NCBI RefSeq assembly: GCF_002797315.1
Contig: NZ_KZ454936.1
Coordinates: forward strand, 2,613,645 to 2,677,644
Direction of reading: 5' to 3'
Length of the DNA stretch: 64,000 nucleotides
From: Bacillus sp. FJAT-44742
GTDB lineage: Bacteria; Bacillota; Bacilli; Bacillales; Marinococcaceae
How positions within the stretch are numbered: position 1 is the first letter of the stretch; every line of letters starts with the position of its first letter. Below the pieces are notes generated by a model. That model saw only the letters and a program-made list of their open reading frames with translations, was not told the DNA's origin and did not search any database. Below are positions 17,852 to 26,712 of this stretch, piece after piece. The translations under genes and the position numbers were made by a program.

Positions 17852-19147
17852 TTATAAAACTTCTTCATAAGCCTTTTGAAACTTTTGGATGTCTCCAGCT
17901 CCCATAAACAAGAGCACACCATCTTCATGCTTTTTCAGCTGATCAATTGTTTTTTCAGTAATTAGCTTGGAGTTAGGAATCTTATCCTGTAAATCTTCAA
18001 TGGTGAGCTTCCCATTTTGTTCCCGAGCAGAACTGAAAATATCACACAAATACACAGAATCTGCAACCTTTAAGCTTTCAGCAAACTCATCCAAAAACCT
18101 GCTGGTCCTGGTATAAGTATGAGGTTGGAACACTGCCACTACCTCTCTCTCTGGATACTTTTGCTGGCCTGCTTCCAGTGTAGCTTTAATTTCTGTCGGA
18201 TGATGGGCATAATCATCTATTAAGATTTGGTGTCCTACTTCCTTCTCTGTAAAACGCCGTTTTACTCCTGGAAAGGTTGCAAGCCTTTCTTTGAGTACTT
18301 GGGCCGGGACTTCTTCATAGTGACACAAGGCAATAACAGCCAAGGCATTTAAGACATTATGATTGCCAAACCCAGGTATCGTGAAGGTGCCAAATCTGTC
18401 TCCGCGGATGAGAACATCAAAAGTGGTCCCTTTTTCACCTGTTCTGATGTTCTCTGCATTAAAATCGTGCTTTCCTTCAATACCATAAAACACAATAGGT
18501 ACATTTGCATTTAAAGCCTGCAGGTGATCATCATCTCCACAGGCGATAATCGCTTTGTTCACTTGGCGTGCCATTTCCTGGAAAGCGCTTACCACGTCAT
18601 CCACATCTTCAAAATAATCAGGGTGATCAAAATCTATATTAGTCATGATAGCGTAATCCGGCTCATAATTAAGAAAGTGCCTTCTATATTCACATGCTTC
18701 AAATACAAAAAAGTTACTGTTCTCTTCACCTTTGCCTGTTCCATCACCAATAAGATAGGATGTTGGCTTATACTCTTCTAATACATGAGCAAGCAAACCT
18801 GTTGTAGATGTTTTCCCGTGAGAACCGGTAACAGCTACAGAAGTGAAATTCTTGATGAATTGACCTAAAAAAGTAGGATAAAGATGTACCGGAATGTTTA
18901 ACTCCTCTGCTTTCTGTACCTCTTCATGATCACTTCCATAAGCAGGAGAGGCAATTAACGTCTGGCCTTCCTTGATGTTGTCACTGCTGAATTCATAAAT
19001 TGGTATCCCTTTGTTTTCTAAGGGAACCTGCGTAAAAAAGCGTTTAGGCACATCTGAACCCTGTACGTTTTCTTTCATATCGTAAAGGATTTGAGCTAAA
19101 GCGCTCATCCCGGAGCCTTTAATCCCTATAAAGTGATAATTAGTCAT
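17852..19147 (-). CDS. murC: UDP-N-acetylmuramate--L-alanine ligase
   Basis: ATP-dependent addition of L-alanine to UDP-MurNAc, the first peptide step of peptidoglycan precursor synthesis. The 431-residue protein has the Rossmann start [15 protein letters not shown], the ATP-binding loop [16 protein letters not shown] (about 108-123), [23 protein letters not shown] and [14 protein letters not shown] (about 315-328). It is a stand-alone gene in a conserved position with a good promoter. Confidence 0.97.
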   Translation of the reverse strand: MTNYHFIGIKGSGMSALAQILYDMKENVQGSDVPKRFFTQVPLENKGIPIYEFSSDNIKEGQTLIASPAYGSDHEEVQKAEELNIPVHLYPTFLGQFIKNFTSVAVTGSHGKTSTTGLLAHVLEEYKPTSYLIGDGTGKGEENSNFFVFEACEYRRHFLNYEPDYAIMTNIDFDHPDYFEDVDDVVSAFQEMARQVNKAIIACGDDDHLQALNANVPIVFYGIEGKHDFNAENIRTGEKGTTFDVLIRGDRFGTFTIPGFGNHNVLNALAVIALCHYEEVPAQVLKERLATFPGVKRRFTEKEVGHQILIDDYAHHPTEIKATLEAGQQKYPEREVVAVFQPHTYTRTSRFLDEFAESLKVADSVYLCDIFSSAREQNGKLTIEDLQDKIPNSKLITEKTIDQLKKHEDGVLLFMGAGDIQKFQKAYEEVL

Positions 19148-19243
19148 AATACTGGACCTCCATCTTCAATCCTGCTCTTTAAAAGTACAGGAAAGTACAC
19201 TGCTGTTGAGTAAATATCTCCTGTATGTAAGTGAACCTTTACT

Positions 19244-19271
19244 ATTATAGCAAAAACTGAGCTCTTAACAA
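19244..19271 (-). promoter_or_regulatory. Promoter of murC
   Basis: Minus-strand -35 TTGTTA (19266-19271), 16-base spacer, extended -10 TGCTATAAT (TATAAT at 19244-19249). It gives a leader of about 90 bases. The remaining bases from 19272 to 19380 show nothing I can name. Confidence 0.65.
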
Positions 19272-19375
19272 ATGAGGGATACCCCCTGTCTTTAGTCATG
19301 GTTAATGCAAAACTGCTCTTCCTTTACCCTTATATTTCTAATTATATTCATTTAATTAAGCAATGTGATTTGTTG

Positions 19376-19413
19376 CATAAAAAGACCTCAGGGCTCTCTG
19401 CCCGAGAGGTCTT
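19376..19413 (-). terminator. Terminator after the NAPRT-associated gene
   Basis: Minus-strand arms AAAGACCTCTCGGGC and GCCCTGAGGTCTTT, followed by T-rich sequence, about 55 bases after the stop at 19469. Confidence 0.82.
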
Positions 19414-19468
19414 TCAAAGAATGAAAAGCCGGGTATGAATGAAATATACCTTACTGCTCTGAATTGGA

Positions 19469-20131
19469 TCACTCTTTCATGTAAGCGAGGTAAGAAACTC
19501 CCCCTTCTTTCAGAAAACGCAGCCATTGGAGATTCTCATGTAACCCGTGCTGCTCTTTCATCTGTTGGATCACAAAAGCTTGTTTGGCATTTTTTATAGG
19601 AGCAGGTGGAGCAATTAATGTATCCCGAAAACCACAGCGAATATACCTGAGAAGACTGTAGTCTCCCTCCTTTAAATCGCCTAATGGAAGCCAGTCTAAG
19701 GAATAGACTGTTAACTTGATCCCAGTTACAGGATCTACTCCCTTTACAAACCCTCTTTCTCTTTCGTTGACAGTCGTTTGAAAAGGCTGGATCGCCGAAG
19801 TCATAATAAGGCCGGAAAGCTCCAACATCTTTTTGGTCATATATCCTTGGTTTTTTCGGACGTATAAATCGAACATTTTAGAACCTATGACTGTAACATA
19901 ATCAAAAGCGAACCAATGTTCAAATTGAAGAAGCCAGGACGTCTCATTCAATTTATCAGGGTGCATGTCAGTCTTTTCTTTGAAAATGTGTTTGGCACGA
20001 ACTTTTTCGCGCAGATTCGTATTTTTCTCGAGCCAGGAAAAATAGCTTTCATATAATTCATGTAAGGCCTGATCAGCTTCTGTTTGTTTTTGGTCCCGGT
20101 ACGCTTTGAAATTTGAAACGTCCTGCTGCAT
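19469..20131 (-). CDS. Uncharacterised protein linked to nicotinate phosphoribosyltransferase
   Basis: Not confidently recognised. The 220-residue product has a helical N-terminus and a segment SWLLQFEHWFAFDYVTVIGS (about 75-94) followed by a beta-rich part (SLDWLPLGDLKEGDYSLLRY). That pattern reminds me of the domain that accompanies SEC-C proteins, but no SEC-C cysteine motif is present. ATG 20131 is chosen because AAGGAGGT lies 10 bases upstream; a TTG at 20176 would overlap the previous gene. It follows that gene by 34 bases and is followed by a terminator, so the two form an operon. A role in NAD salvage is only suggested by this position. Confidence 0.75.
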   Translation of the reverse strand: MQQDVSNFKAYRDQKQTEADQALHELYESYFSWLEKNTNLREKVRAKHIFKEKTDMHPDKLNETSWLLQFEHWFAFDYVTVIGSKMFDLYVRKNQGYMTKKMLELSGLIMTSAIQPFQTTVNERERGFVKGVDPVTGIKLTVYSLDWLPLGDLKEGDYSLLRYIRCGFRDTLIAPPAPIKNAKQAFVIQQMKEQHGLHENLQWLRFLKEGGVSYLAYMKE

Positions 20132-20165
20132 ATATTCCGAGACCTCCTTCATACCATTACCATCT

Positions 20166-21266
20166 TTAATAATCAATGAGTTCCAGTCTAGGGTTTTCTC
20201 TCAGTTCTCTTCCTGCTTTAGCCTCATGTTTTCCATTTAGTATTACATTATCACCAGTGAAGCCTATGTTTATTTTCAGCAGGCTGCTCCCTACCCCGTA
20301 TATATCAATTGGAACTTCTGCGGCTTCATAGGAAGCAATCCTTTCAGCTGTAAAGCCGCCGCTCGCCATAATCCTCACATGATCATATCCCTCATTGTCT
20401 AACGCACGGCGGAGAGCAAAAATTAATTCCTGGTTAACTCCTCTAGGATCAAAGGAGCCCATTACTTCGGGATTTCGGCAAAAATACTGGTCTACCATAT
20501 TATTAGAAGTATCGACTCTTACTCCTTTTAACTCCGAGCCAAATTCCCTGGCCACTTTTAAGGAATCGGTAACCACATCATTGTTATAATCAACCAGCGC
20601 AATTAAATCGTCATCAGGATACGTTTCTTTATATGCTCTTGCAGCTTCAACAAGGTCTCCGTTAAATAGTTGAATTAATGCATGAGGCATTGTGCCCATG
20701 CCTTTTTTCCCCCACCATTCATTCATCGCATGGGTTGCTTGTGCTCTCGATCCGCCGATATAAGCTGCATATCCGTCACCTGCTTGCTGGGTAAAATGAT
20801 CATCCCTGTCTCCCATGAAAATAATGGGTTTCTGAATACCAGATTTACGCCCTGATTTCACGACATTATAAACATTTGTAGCAACAGAAGTCCGGCGGGC
20901 AAAAATTCCATCAATAATGCCTTCTAGAAAGCCAAAATTCTGATAAGCACCTGTAATCGTCAGGACTGTTTCATAAGGCTTAATTTTATCTCCATCTTCA
21001 AGTGAACGAATTTCAAGCTCTTCCGGGTCTTTGGCAAAAGTCTTGATTAAAGCTATTACCTCATCGGTACCGCACAATACAGCATGCTGCTTTTGAAAGA
21101 ACTGCATTGTAACCTGACTGTCAGGCTTATATTTTTCCGCTATTTCACGTGTTTTCAGAAAATAAACAGCAGAAAACCAGCCTTCTCCTACTCTTTCATC
21201 AAATTTAAACGTTTTATTCGTTAAACGCTTGATTTTTCCCTCTAGCTTCAATCCAATTTCCTTCAT
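20166..21266 (-). CDS. Nicotinate phosphoribosyltransferase
   Basis: Converts nicotinate and PRPP to nicotinate mononucleotide in NAD salvage. The 366-residue protein belongs to the short bacterial/archaeal form: GEGWFSAVYFLKT near the N-terminus, GIFARRTSVATNVY, FMGDRDDHFTQQAGDGYAAY, LVDYNNDVVTDSL, RVDTSNN, and the phosphate-binding end MASGGFTAERI with YGVGSSL. It is shorter than the B. subtilis enzyme (about 490 residues), so it is not simply that gene. AAGGAGT lies nine bases before ATG 21266. Confidence 0.9.
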   Translation of the reverse strand: MKEIGLKLEGKIKRLTNKTFKFDERVGEGWFSAVYFLKTREIAEKYKPDSQVTMQFFQKQHAVLCGTDEVIALIKTFAKDPEELEIRSLEDGDKIKPYETVLTITGAYQNFGFLEGIIDGIFARRTSVATNVYNVVKSGRKSGIQKPIIFMGDRDDHFTQQAGDGYAAYIGGSRAQATHAMNEWWGKKGMGTMPHALIQLFNGDLVEAARAYKETYPDDDLIALVDYNNDVVTDSLKVAREFGSELKGVRVDTSNNMVDQYFCRNPEVMGSFDPRGVNQELIFALRRALDNEGYDHVRIMASGGFTAERIASYEAAEVPIDIYGVGSSLLKINIGFTGDNVILNGKHEAKAGRELRENPRLELIDY

Positions 21267-21307
21267 AAGTTCCTACTCCTTAGCCTTGTCTGCATATTTC
21301 ATTGGTA

Positions 21308-21340
21308 AAAGCCCGTGAACAACATAATGTCACGGGCTTT
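21308..21340 (-). terminator. Terminator after the 62-residue gene
   Basis: Perfect arms AAAGCCCGTG and CACGGGCTTT, 17 bases after the stop of the small gene and upstream of the NAPRT gene on the same strand. Confidence 0.75.
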
Positions 21341-21357
21341 AAAGAAAATCTTGTAAG

Positions 21358-21546
21358 CTAATTTTGGACCGTGCGCTCACCTTGCTGCATAATGACAGCT
21401 TCTACAATTTCAAGTAAGTCCTTCTTTTCTAAATTCCCTAATCCATCTTGTAACACTATTGGTACATCTCGCTCTTCAACACTCAGAAGGGATATCCATT
21501 CTGGGGAGAAGAATTCTAAAAGGTCGTTCAACTGAATCTGCTCCAT
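21358..21546 (-). CDS. Small uncharacterised protein, 62 residues
   Basis: Not recognised. The product starts MEQIQLNDLLEFFSPEWISL and is soluble, acidic and probably helical, with no cysteine pair or membrane segment. Evidence that it is a real gene: AAAGGGGG seven bases before ATG 21546, own downstream terminator, and a gap of normal size on both sides. An earlier in-frame codon at 21639 lacks a ribosome site. It lies between sftA and the nicotinate phosphoribosyltransferase gene. Confidence 0.65.
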   Translation of the reverse strand: MEQIQLNDLLEFFSPEWISLLSVEERDVPIVLQDGLGNLEKKDLLEIVEAVIMQQGERTVQN

Positions 21547-21712
21547 GAGATTGCCCCCTTTAGGAAGTATCGTCAAATGGTGTTCATTTCTATCTACACA
21601 AAAGAGCAGTTCGTGAACATTACTGATTAGATGCTGCAACAGTTAGTAGGATTATTTTGTGTTAATATCTATCATATAGAACCTTTGAGAAGAAGACAAG
21701 TTCTCTTCCTTT

Positions 21713-24535
21713 TTATGCTTCCTCCTGAAGAACCTTCTCTTCGATATCCTCCATAGAAAGCAGCACTCTCCTTGGCTTTGTACCCATTGCTTCCGATATA
21801 ATTCCTTTTGCTTCCATCATATCAATTAACCTTGCCGCCCGGTTAAATCCAATGGAGAACTGCCTTTGCAGAAGTGATGAAGAGGCACTGCCCTGCTCTG
21901 TTACAAACTCACAGGCATCCATAAATAAATCGTCCTCTACTTCCTGGCGTTGATATTTTTTGACAAGCTCTTCTCTTTTAAGGAAATACGCAGGTTTTTG
22001 CTGACGGCGTACATGCTCTGTTACCAGGTCAATTTCTTCATCTGATACAAAGGTTCCCTGGACGCGTAACGGCTTGGAGGCTCCATTTGCGTGGAAAAGC
22101 ATATCCCCCTTTCCTATTAATCTTTCAGCCCCGCTCATATCAAGAATCGTCCTTGAATCGACCTGGGAGGAAACTGAAAAGGCAACCCTGGTTGGAATAT
22201 TGGCCTTAATTAATCCTGTAATGACATCCACAGAAGGTCTTTGAGTAGCTAAAAGCAGGTGCATGCCACACGCCCTTGCCTTTTGGGCAATTCGGCAAAC
22301 TGCATCCTCTACATCCTGAGGCGAGACCATCATTAAGTCTGCAAGCTCATCGATGATTATGACCATATAAGGCATTTTATCTTCAGGGCGTCCTTTTTTT
22401 GTAACTTTTTCGTTGTATTTCTTTATATCCCTAACACCTTCGTGAGCCAGTTTCTCATAACGAGTGTCCATTTCCTGAACAGCCCATTTCAATCCTGCTG
22501 TTGCTTCTTTCGCGTCATTAATGACAGGAGTGACTAAATGAGGGATTTCCCTATACGAAGCAAGTTCAACCATCTTAGGATCAATAAGCATAAGCTTTAC
22601 TTCTTCCGGTGAAGCCTTGAACAGAAGACTTAATAATATGGAATTTATACACACACTCTTTCCAGAACCAGTAGCTCCAGCTATTAACCCGTGGGGCATC
22701 TTCTGTAAATCAGCTACGATCGGACCCCCAGAAATATCCAGTCCCAAGGCAACTGCTAAAGGAGACTCATTTCTTATAAAAGATTCATGCCTTAATATTT
22801 CACGGAGAAACACCGGGGTGCTTTCAGGGTTAGGCACTTCTATACCGATTGCATTCTTCCCTGGTATCGGAGCTTCCATTCTGAGATCCTTTGCAGCCAT
22901 TGCCATTTTTATATCGTCTGTCAGGTTGGTTACTTTGTTTACCTTTACTCCTGGAGCTGGCTGTACTTCAAATCTCGTTACAGAAGGTCCTTGTGTTACT
23001 TCTACCACCTTTGCATCAACATTAAAGTTATGAAGGGTTCTTTCCAGAAGTTCTCGCTGCTCAGCTAAAGCATTTTCACCCGAGCTCTCTTTTCTAGGCG
23101 GGATATTTAACAATTGTATACTTGGCTTTGTATATCCATTACTGCCTCTCCCGGAGTGAGAGTTCTTTTTCTTCTCTGATTTCATGCGGTCTTTTGGATA
23201 CATAAGGACGTTGAAAGGAACAGATGGTTGCCCAGTCTCATTCTTCCTTTTCGCCATGTTCGTTTTTTCTCCCTTTTGTAAAGAACGAACTTCTGTTGCT
23301 GCTTTCCTGGCGGCTTGAGGAGCCGTTTCTTTCCCTGAATTACTCAGTCCGTTTTCAATGGTATCTTTCTGAGCAATCACCGGTTCGCTTTTATGAGGAG
23401 AGGGTGTTTCCACTTCAGGGAAGCTGGAAGCTTGATCAAAAGCGGTGTGCTTTTTTTCTTTTCCTTCTTCTTGTGTAGAAACCTCTCCTTCTAACTTAGA
23501 GATGGATTTCTCTTCTCCAAAATAAGAGCTTTCCACGCTCTCTTGCAGGGTCTCCTCCTCGTGAGCTTCTAAAGCTGTTTGATCTTCGGTCGTTTGCCAA
23601 GCAGAATCGTTAAACCCCTCTGCTTTTTCTGCACGTATTTGGCTTACATACTCCTTCTCTGACTCTTGGAAACTCTCTTTGTGAAAGCTTTCTTCTGGAC
23701 CCTCTTCAGAATCCCTTTCAGGCGGGCGGGTTATTTTTCCTTCCTCAAGGCTCCCTACATAGTATCTTTCTACCTTTCTAGGCTCTGGGTTCGGCCTTTG
23801 AGCTCTGTGGAGCAATTCGGAGATGACTGCGACCTCTTCTATTGAAGTAGCTGCTGTATTATATACTCTTCCTGTCTTCTCTTTTTTTCTCTCAGCAAGA
23901 TACCCTTCTTCTTTTTCACTTGAAATCGAAGGGGAGGGTATACTTCTTTCAGATGTTTGGTAGGACATTTTCCCCGATCTCTTTTTTAAGTAATCTTGAT
24001 GGAGAGGAACCTTTTCATAGCCAAAAACCGGTGAAGGTATGCTTTGCGGCTCAAAGTTTGTTCCGGAAAACAACGATTTGTTCTGGGCACTGTCATTTTC
24101 TTCTTTCCTTTGTACCTGCTCCGTTTTTTTTATTTCCCCTATTTCATCATTCTTCTTTTTGATATTCCTTTTCTGAAAAACCTCTTTATCTGCAGGATTG
24201 CGAAATATATTGGTAGAGTTGGCATCTGCTCCCTTACTATTTGAAATTTTCCTGTCCTTAATAGGGGAAGGACTGTTATTCGTCTTTTGGGTAACTGGCT
24301 TTCGATTCCGGGGCGGATGGGTATCATCAACGTTCAATGGAAAACGGAAATTCCCTTTTTCAGGATACTGGTGAAGCATTTTTGCTCCTACTTCACCTTC
24401 AGAATGAACCCTTCCATAGGATCGTTCGGGCTTTTGTTCCTGCTTTGAAGAGGGAAAAGTGCTCTCCTCTTCTCCGAAAAAAAACTTCTGCATTTTTTTC
24501 ATCATTTCTTGAAAGCTAAAAGGCACGTCTTTCAT
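21713..24535 (-). CDS. sftA: DNA translocase SftA (FtsK/SpoIIIE family)
   Basis: Soluble hexameric DNA pump that in B. subtilis clears chromosome DNA from the division septum. No membrane helices are visible, which distinguishes it from SpoIIIE. Roughly the first 450 of 940 residues are a low-complexity charged linker rich in Lys, Glu, Ser and Pro. Then come the FtsK alpha/beta core with Walker A GATGSGKS near residue 620, Walker B MVIIIDELADLMMV, ATQRPSVDVITGLIKANIPT, and a C-terminal winged-helix gamma domain (RQFSIGFNRAARLIDMME) that reads orienting sequences. The start is uncertain: GTG 24538 and ATG 24535 have only weak ribosome sites. Confidence 0.93.
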   Translation of the reverse strand: MKDVPFSFQEMMKKMQKFFFGEEESTFPSSKQEQKPERSYGRVHSEGEVGAKMLHQYPEKGNFRFPLNVDDTHPPRNRKPVTQKTNNSPSPIKDRKISNSKGADANSTNIFRNPADKEVFQKRNIKKKNDEIGEIKKTEQVQRKEENDSAQNKSLFSGTNFEPQSIPSPVFGYEKVPLHQDYLKKRSGKMSYQTSERSIPSPSISSEKEEGYLAERKKEKTGRVYNTAATSIEEVAVISELLHRAQRPNPEPRKVERYYVGSLEEGKITRPPERDSEEGPEESFHKESFQESEKEYVSQIRAEKAEGFNDSAWQTTEDQTALEAHEEETLQESVESSYFGEEKSISKLEGEVSTQEEGKEKKHTAFDQASSFPEVETPSPHKSEPVIAQKDTIENGLSNSGKETAPQAARKAATEVRSLQKGEKTNMAKRKNETGQPSVPFNVLMYPKDRMKSEKKKNSHSGRGSNGYTKPSIQLLNIPPRKESSGENALAEQRELLERTLHNFNVDAKVVEVTQGPSVTRFEVQPAPGVKVNKVTNLTDDIKMAMAAKDLRMEAPIPGKNAIGIEVPNPESTPVFLREILRHESFIRNESPLAVALGLDISGGPIVADLQKMPHGLIAGATGSGKSVCINSILLSLLFKASPEEVKLMLIDPKMVELASYREIPHLVTPVINDAKEATAGLKWAVQEMDTRYEKLAHEGVRDIKKYNEKVTKKGRPEDKMPYMVIIIDELADLMMVSPQDVEDAVCRIAQKARACGMHLLLATQRPSVDVITGLIKANIPTRVAFSVSSQVDSRTILDMSGAERLIGKGDMLFHANGASKPLRVQGTFVSDEEIDLVTEHVRRQQKPAYFLKREELVKKYQRQEVEDDLFMDACEFVTEQGSASSSLLQRQFSIGFNRAARLIDMMEAKGIISEAMGTKPRRVLLSMEDIEEKVLQEEA

Positions 24536-24639
24536 CACCCGTTTCTTTTTCTATAGTTATTGTTAATCATATTCTTTTTTAACCTATTCCTTCTCCCTCA
24601 CCAGCACTGACAGAGGTACTCTTATTTTAACGAAGGACA

Positions 24640-24673
24640 AAAAAAACCACTAGCCCCTGCCAATGGTTTTTTT
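24640..24673. terminator. Bidirectional terminator between ytpR and sftA
   Basis: Arms AAAAAACCA and TGGTTTTTT enclose a C-rich loop; the A/T runs serve either strand. It lies 30 bases after the ytpR stop. Confidence 0.78.
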
Positions 24674-24702
24674 GAAAACTCATACATAAGTCGTATCTTC
24701 AC

Positions 24703-25320
24703 TTAACCGTGATACTGCTCTAGAAAATCCTCTCCAACTTTAAAGCGATCATCCAGAACCAATATCCCCTTCTCGCGTGGTGCATCCGGAAGAACCAATT
24801 CTTTGGCAGAACAGATCATTCCAGTTGATTCCACGCCTCTTAACTTTGCAGCTTTAATGTTCATTCCCGTTGGCATAGAGGCTCCAACCATTGCAACAGG
24901 TACCTTTTGGCCTTCTTCAATGTTTGGTGCTCCGCACACAATCTGAAGTGTTTCTTCTCCAACGTCTACCTGGCAGACACTTAACTTATCAGCGTCAGGG
25001 TGTTTACTTTTTTCCTTCACATAACCTACTACAAAGTTTGATTCCTTTGGAGCTTCTATTGTTTCCTCAAATTCGTTGTGTTCCAGTGCTTTATTTATCG
25101 CTTCAAGCAATTCATCAGTAAGAGGAAGCATTCCCGTACCATTAATGGATTTGATGTTAGAAATGTTAAATATATTAAAGCCCACTGTTTGACCGTTTCT
25201 TTTGTCAAATAAACGTGCTACATCTCCCTTACGCTCTACTAAACGTTCTTCCTTAGGGATTTCTTTTAGTGAAACAAGGAGCACGTCTCCTATTCCTGTG
25301 CCATTGTAAAAAATATTCAT
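24703..25320 (-). CDS. ytpR: tRNA-binding-domain protein YtpR
   Basis: Protein of 205 residues with an N-terminal DUF4479-like part (about 1-85) and a C-terminal OB-fold tRNA-binding domain (about 93-200) like that of the phenylalanyl-tRNA synthetase beta chain: [53 protein letters not shown]. Precise function is not known. ATG 25320 has AAGGAG nine bases upstream; a TTG two codons earlier is less likely. Confidence 0.93.
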   Translation of the reverse strand: MNIFYNGTGIGDVLLVSLKEIPKEERLVERKGDVARLFDKRNGQTVGFNIFNISNIKSINGTGMLPLTDELLEAINKALEHNEFEETIEAPKESNFVVGYVKEKSKHPDADKLSVCQVDVGEETLQIVCGAPNIEEGQKVPVAMVGASMPTGMNIKAAKLRGVESTGMICSAKELVLPDAPREKGILVLDDRFKVGEDFLEQYHG

Positions 25321-25398
25321 CTTCAAAAACTCCTTTTTATGCCGTATATTCAGTTATTAAGCCAAGGTATATTGTAACACATACTTACAGCTCATTTC

Positions 25399-26205
25399 CT
25401 ACTCCTTAGGCTTCTTGCGGGCAAGGATGAAGATTGGCTCTAAACGACCTTTCTCATAAAGAAAAGGAAGTGCTGTAATAGGAACCCGGCCTTCTCCAAA
25501 AAACTTAAAGGCCATCTGTCCAAGAACATCATACCCTTGTTCATTTTGAATGTCAGCCACAATCAGAACATCCTGGTGAGGGACTGCTAAAGCCAAATCA
25601 CCTTCTGCGTCTCTCTCTAGCTTTTCTAAAAGCGCCTCATTCAGGATCTTGCTTGCATCATATCCATCATTAGAATTAATAAAATAAAAACGATTTCCCG
25701 CTACCTGGTCTTCTTTAATGTTGTAGGATAAGGCACGCAGGTTAAATTGTGCTGTTTCTTTGATTTCCTCAAAGCTCATTCCTTCCCGCTCCAATGTTCC
25801 CTTGTCAAGCATCGTATAAGCTTCCCCCATGTCAAGAGCATAGTAAATTCTCGTTTCTGCTGTATGCTCTTCATTTAAAAGCGGGTGTCCGTCTTTTGTT
25901 TCTATAGGAAAGGAAGTGGAACGAATCACTGGATATATATAGGATTCTTTCCCTTTTAACGTAATTCTTTTGTTCATTGCTTCAAAGGAAGTGGTAATGT
26001 AATAGACAATTTCATCTATTGCTTTTTCCTGCTTGTTTTCGTATTTTGCTAAAAGTTTGTTTAAGTCAAGGTCTACCCCTTTTTTAAGGGGGAGATATTC
26101 TACCCGGAGCACACTTTGCTCCTTATCAAAGCTGATCGACTTATCTTTTCCTCCCAGTCTTTTCTCTAAAACCTCTTTTAAATCATTTATGTCTTTAATA
26201 CTCAA
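25399..26205 (-). CDS. ytpQ: DUF1444 protein YtpQ
   Basis: Conserved Firmicutes protein of 268 residues without an assigned function. It matches the YtpQ pattern: an N-terminal half with KGKESYIYPVIRSTSFP, ADIQNEQGYDVLGQMAF and a C-terminal segment GRVPITALPFLYEKGRLEPI. No membrane segment or catalytic motif is evident. The start is TTG 26205 with AGGTGA five bases upstream; the ATG three bases before it is out of frame and closes at once. Confidence 0.9.
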   Translation of the reverse strand: MSIKDINDLKEVLEKRLGGKDKSISFDKEQSVLRVEYLPLKKGVDLDLNKLLAKYENKQEKAIDEIVYYITTSFEAMNKRITLKGKESYIYPVIRSTSFPIETKDGHPLLNEEHTAETRIYYALDMGEAYTMLDKGTLEREGMSFEEIKETAQFNLRALSYNIKEDQVAGNRFYFINSNDGYDASKILNEALLEKLERDAEGDLALAVPHQDVLIVADIQNEQGYDVLGQMAFKFFGEGRVPITALPFLYEKGRLEPIFILARKKPKE

Positions 26206-26337
26206 TCATCTCACCTCAATTGTCCGGATCCGTCTATCGGTTTATTTTAACATGTGTAAATTCCATTCCCAACTATTGTGGCCCCGGCCTGTATCCAGTA
26301 TGCCAGCAGCCGGCTCACAAGAAGATTTGGCCATTGA

Positions 26338-26382
26338 GAAAGACTCTCCCAAAATCGGCTGCCGGAAAGCACGGAGAGTCTT
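26338..26382 (-). terminator. Terminator after ytpP
   Basis: Inverted repeat with arms AAAGACTCTCC and GGAGAGTCTTT around a G/C-rich loop containing CGGCTGCCGG, between ytpP and ytpQ. The T tract is better on the plus strand than on the minus. Confidence 0.6.
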
Positions 26383-26386
26383 TTTG

Positions 26387-26694
26387 TTAAAGCTTTTCTA
26401 TTGTATCTTTTATAAATTCAATAATTTGCTCTTCTGTTTTTCTTTTTTTATCTACAAAACGATGAACTTCTTTCCCACGATGGAAAGCAATAAAACTAGG
26501 GATACCATACACATCATATTCCTGGCAGATTTCTATTAATTCATCGCGATCGGCATGGTAAAAAGTAAAATCACGATATTTCTCTTCTATGCCTGGTAAG
26601 ACAGGTTCGGACACCAATCAGCAGAAAACAGAACAATTACTTTTTCTCCTTGTATCGCTTTTTCAAAATCACTTTCTGTAAGTAAAGCTTCCAC
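26387..26694 (-). pseudogene. ytpP: ytpP, thioredoxin-like gene disrupted by a short deletion
   Basis: Two frames together cover a YtpP-type thioredoxin fold. From GTG 26694 (AAGGAGG eight bases upstream) the frame reads through VIVLFSADWCP and stops at TAG about 30 codons later. The C-terminal part continues in another frame as EPVLPGIEEKY ... YGIPSFIAF to 26387. The break is at 26605-26616. By comparison with related proteins about 16 bases, coding for the CPDC active site and a few following residues, are missing. Restoring 16 bases gives 107 codons, about the family length. Natural deletion or a sequencing error are both possible. Confidence 0.82.
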
Positions 26695-26712
26695 CGTTAA
26701 TAGCCCTCCTTC

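Noticed and set aside
18576-18591. cre-like palindrome TGGAAAGCGCTTACCA in murC
   Set aside because: It lies deep in coding sequence and its half-sites have an extra base relative to the cre consensus.
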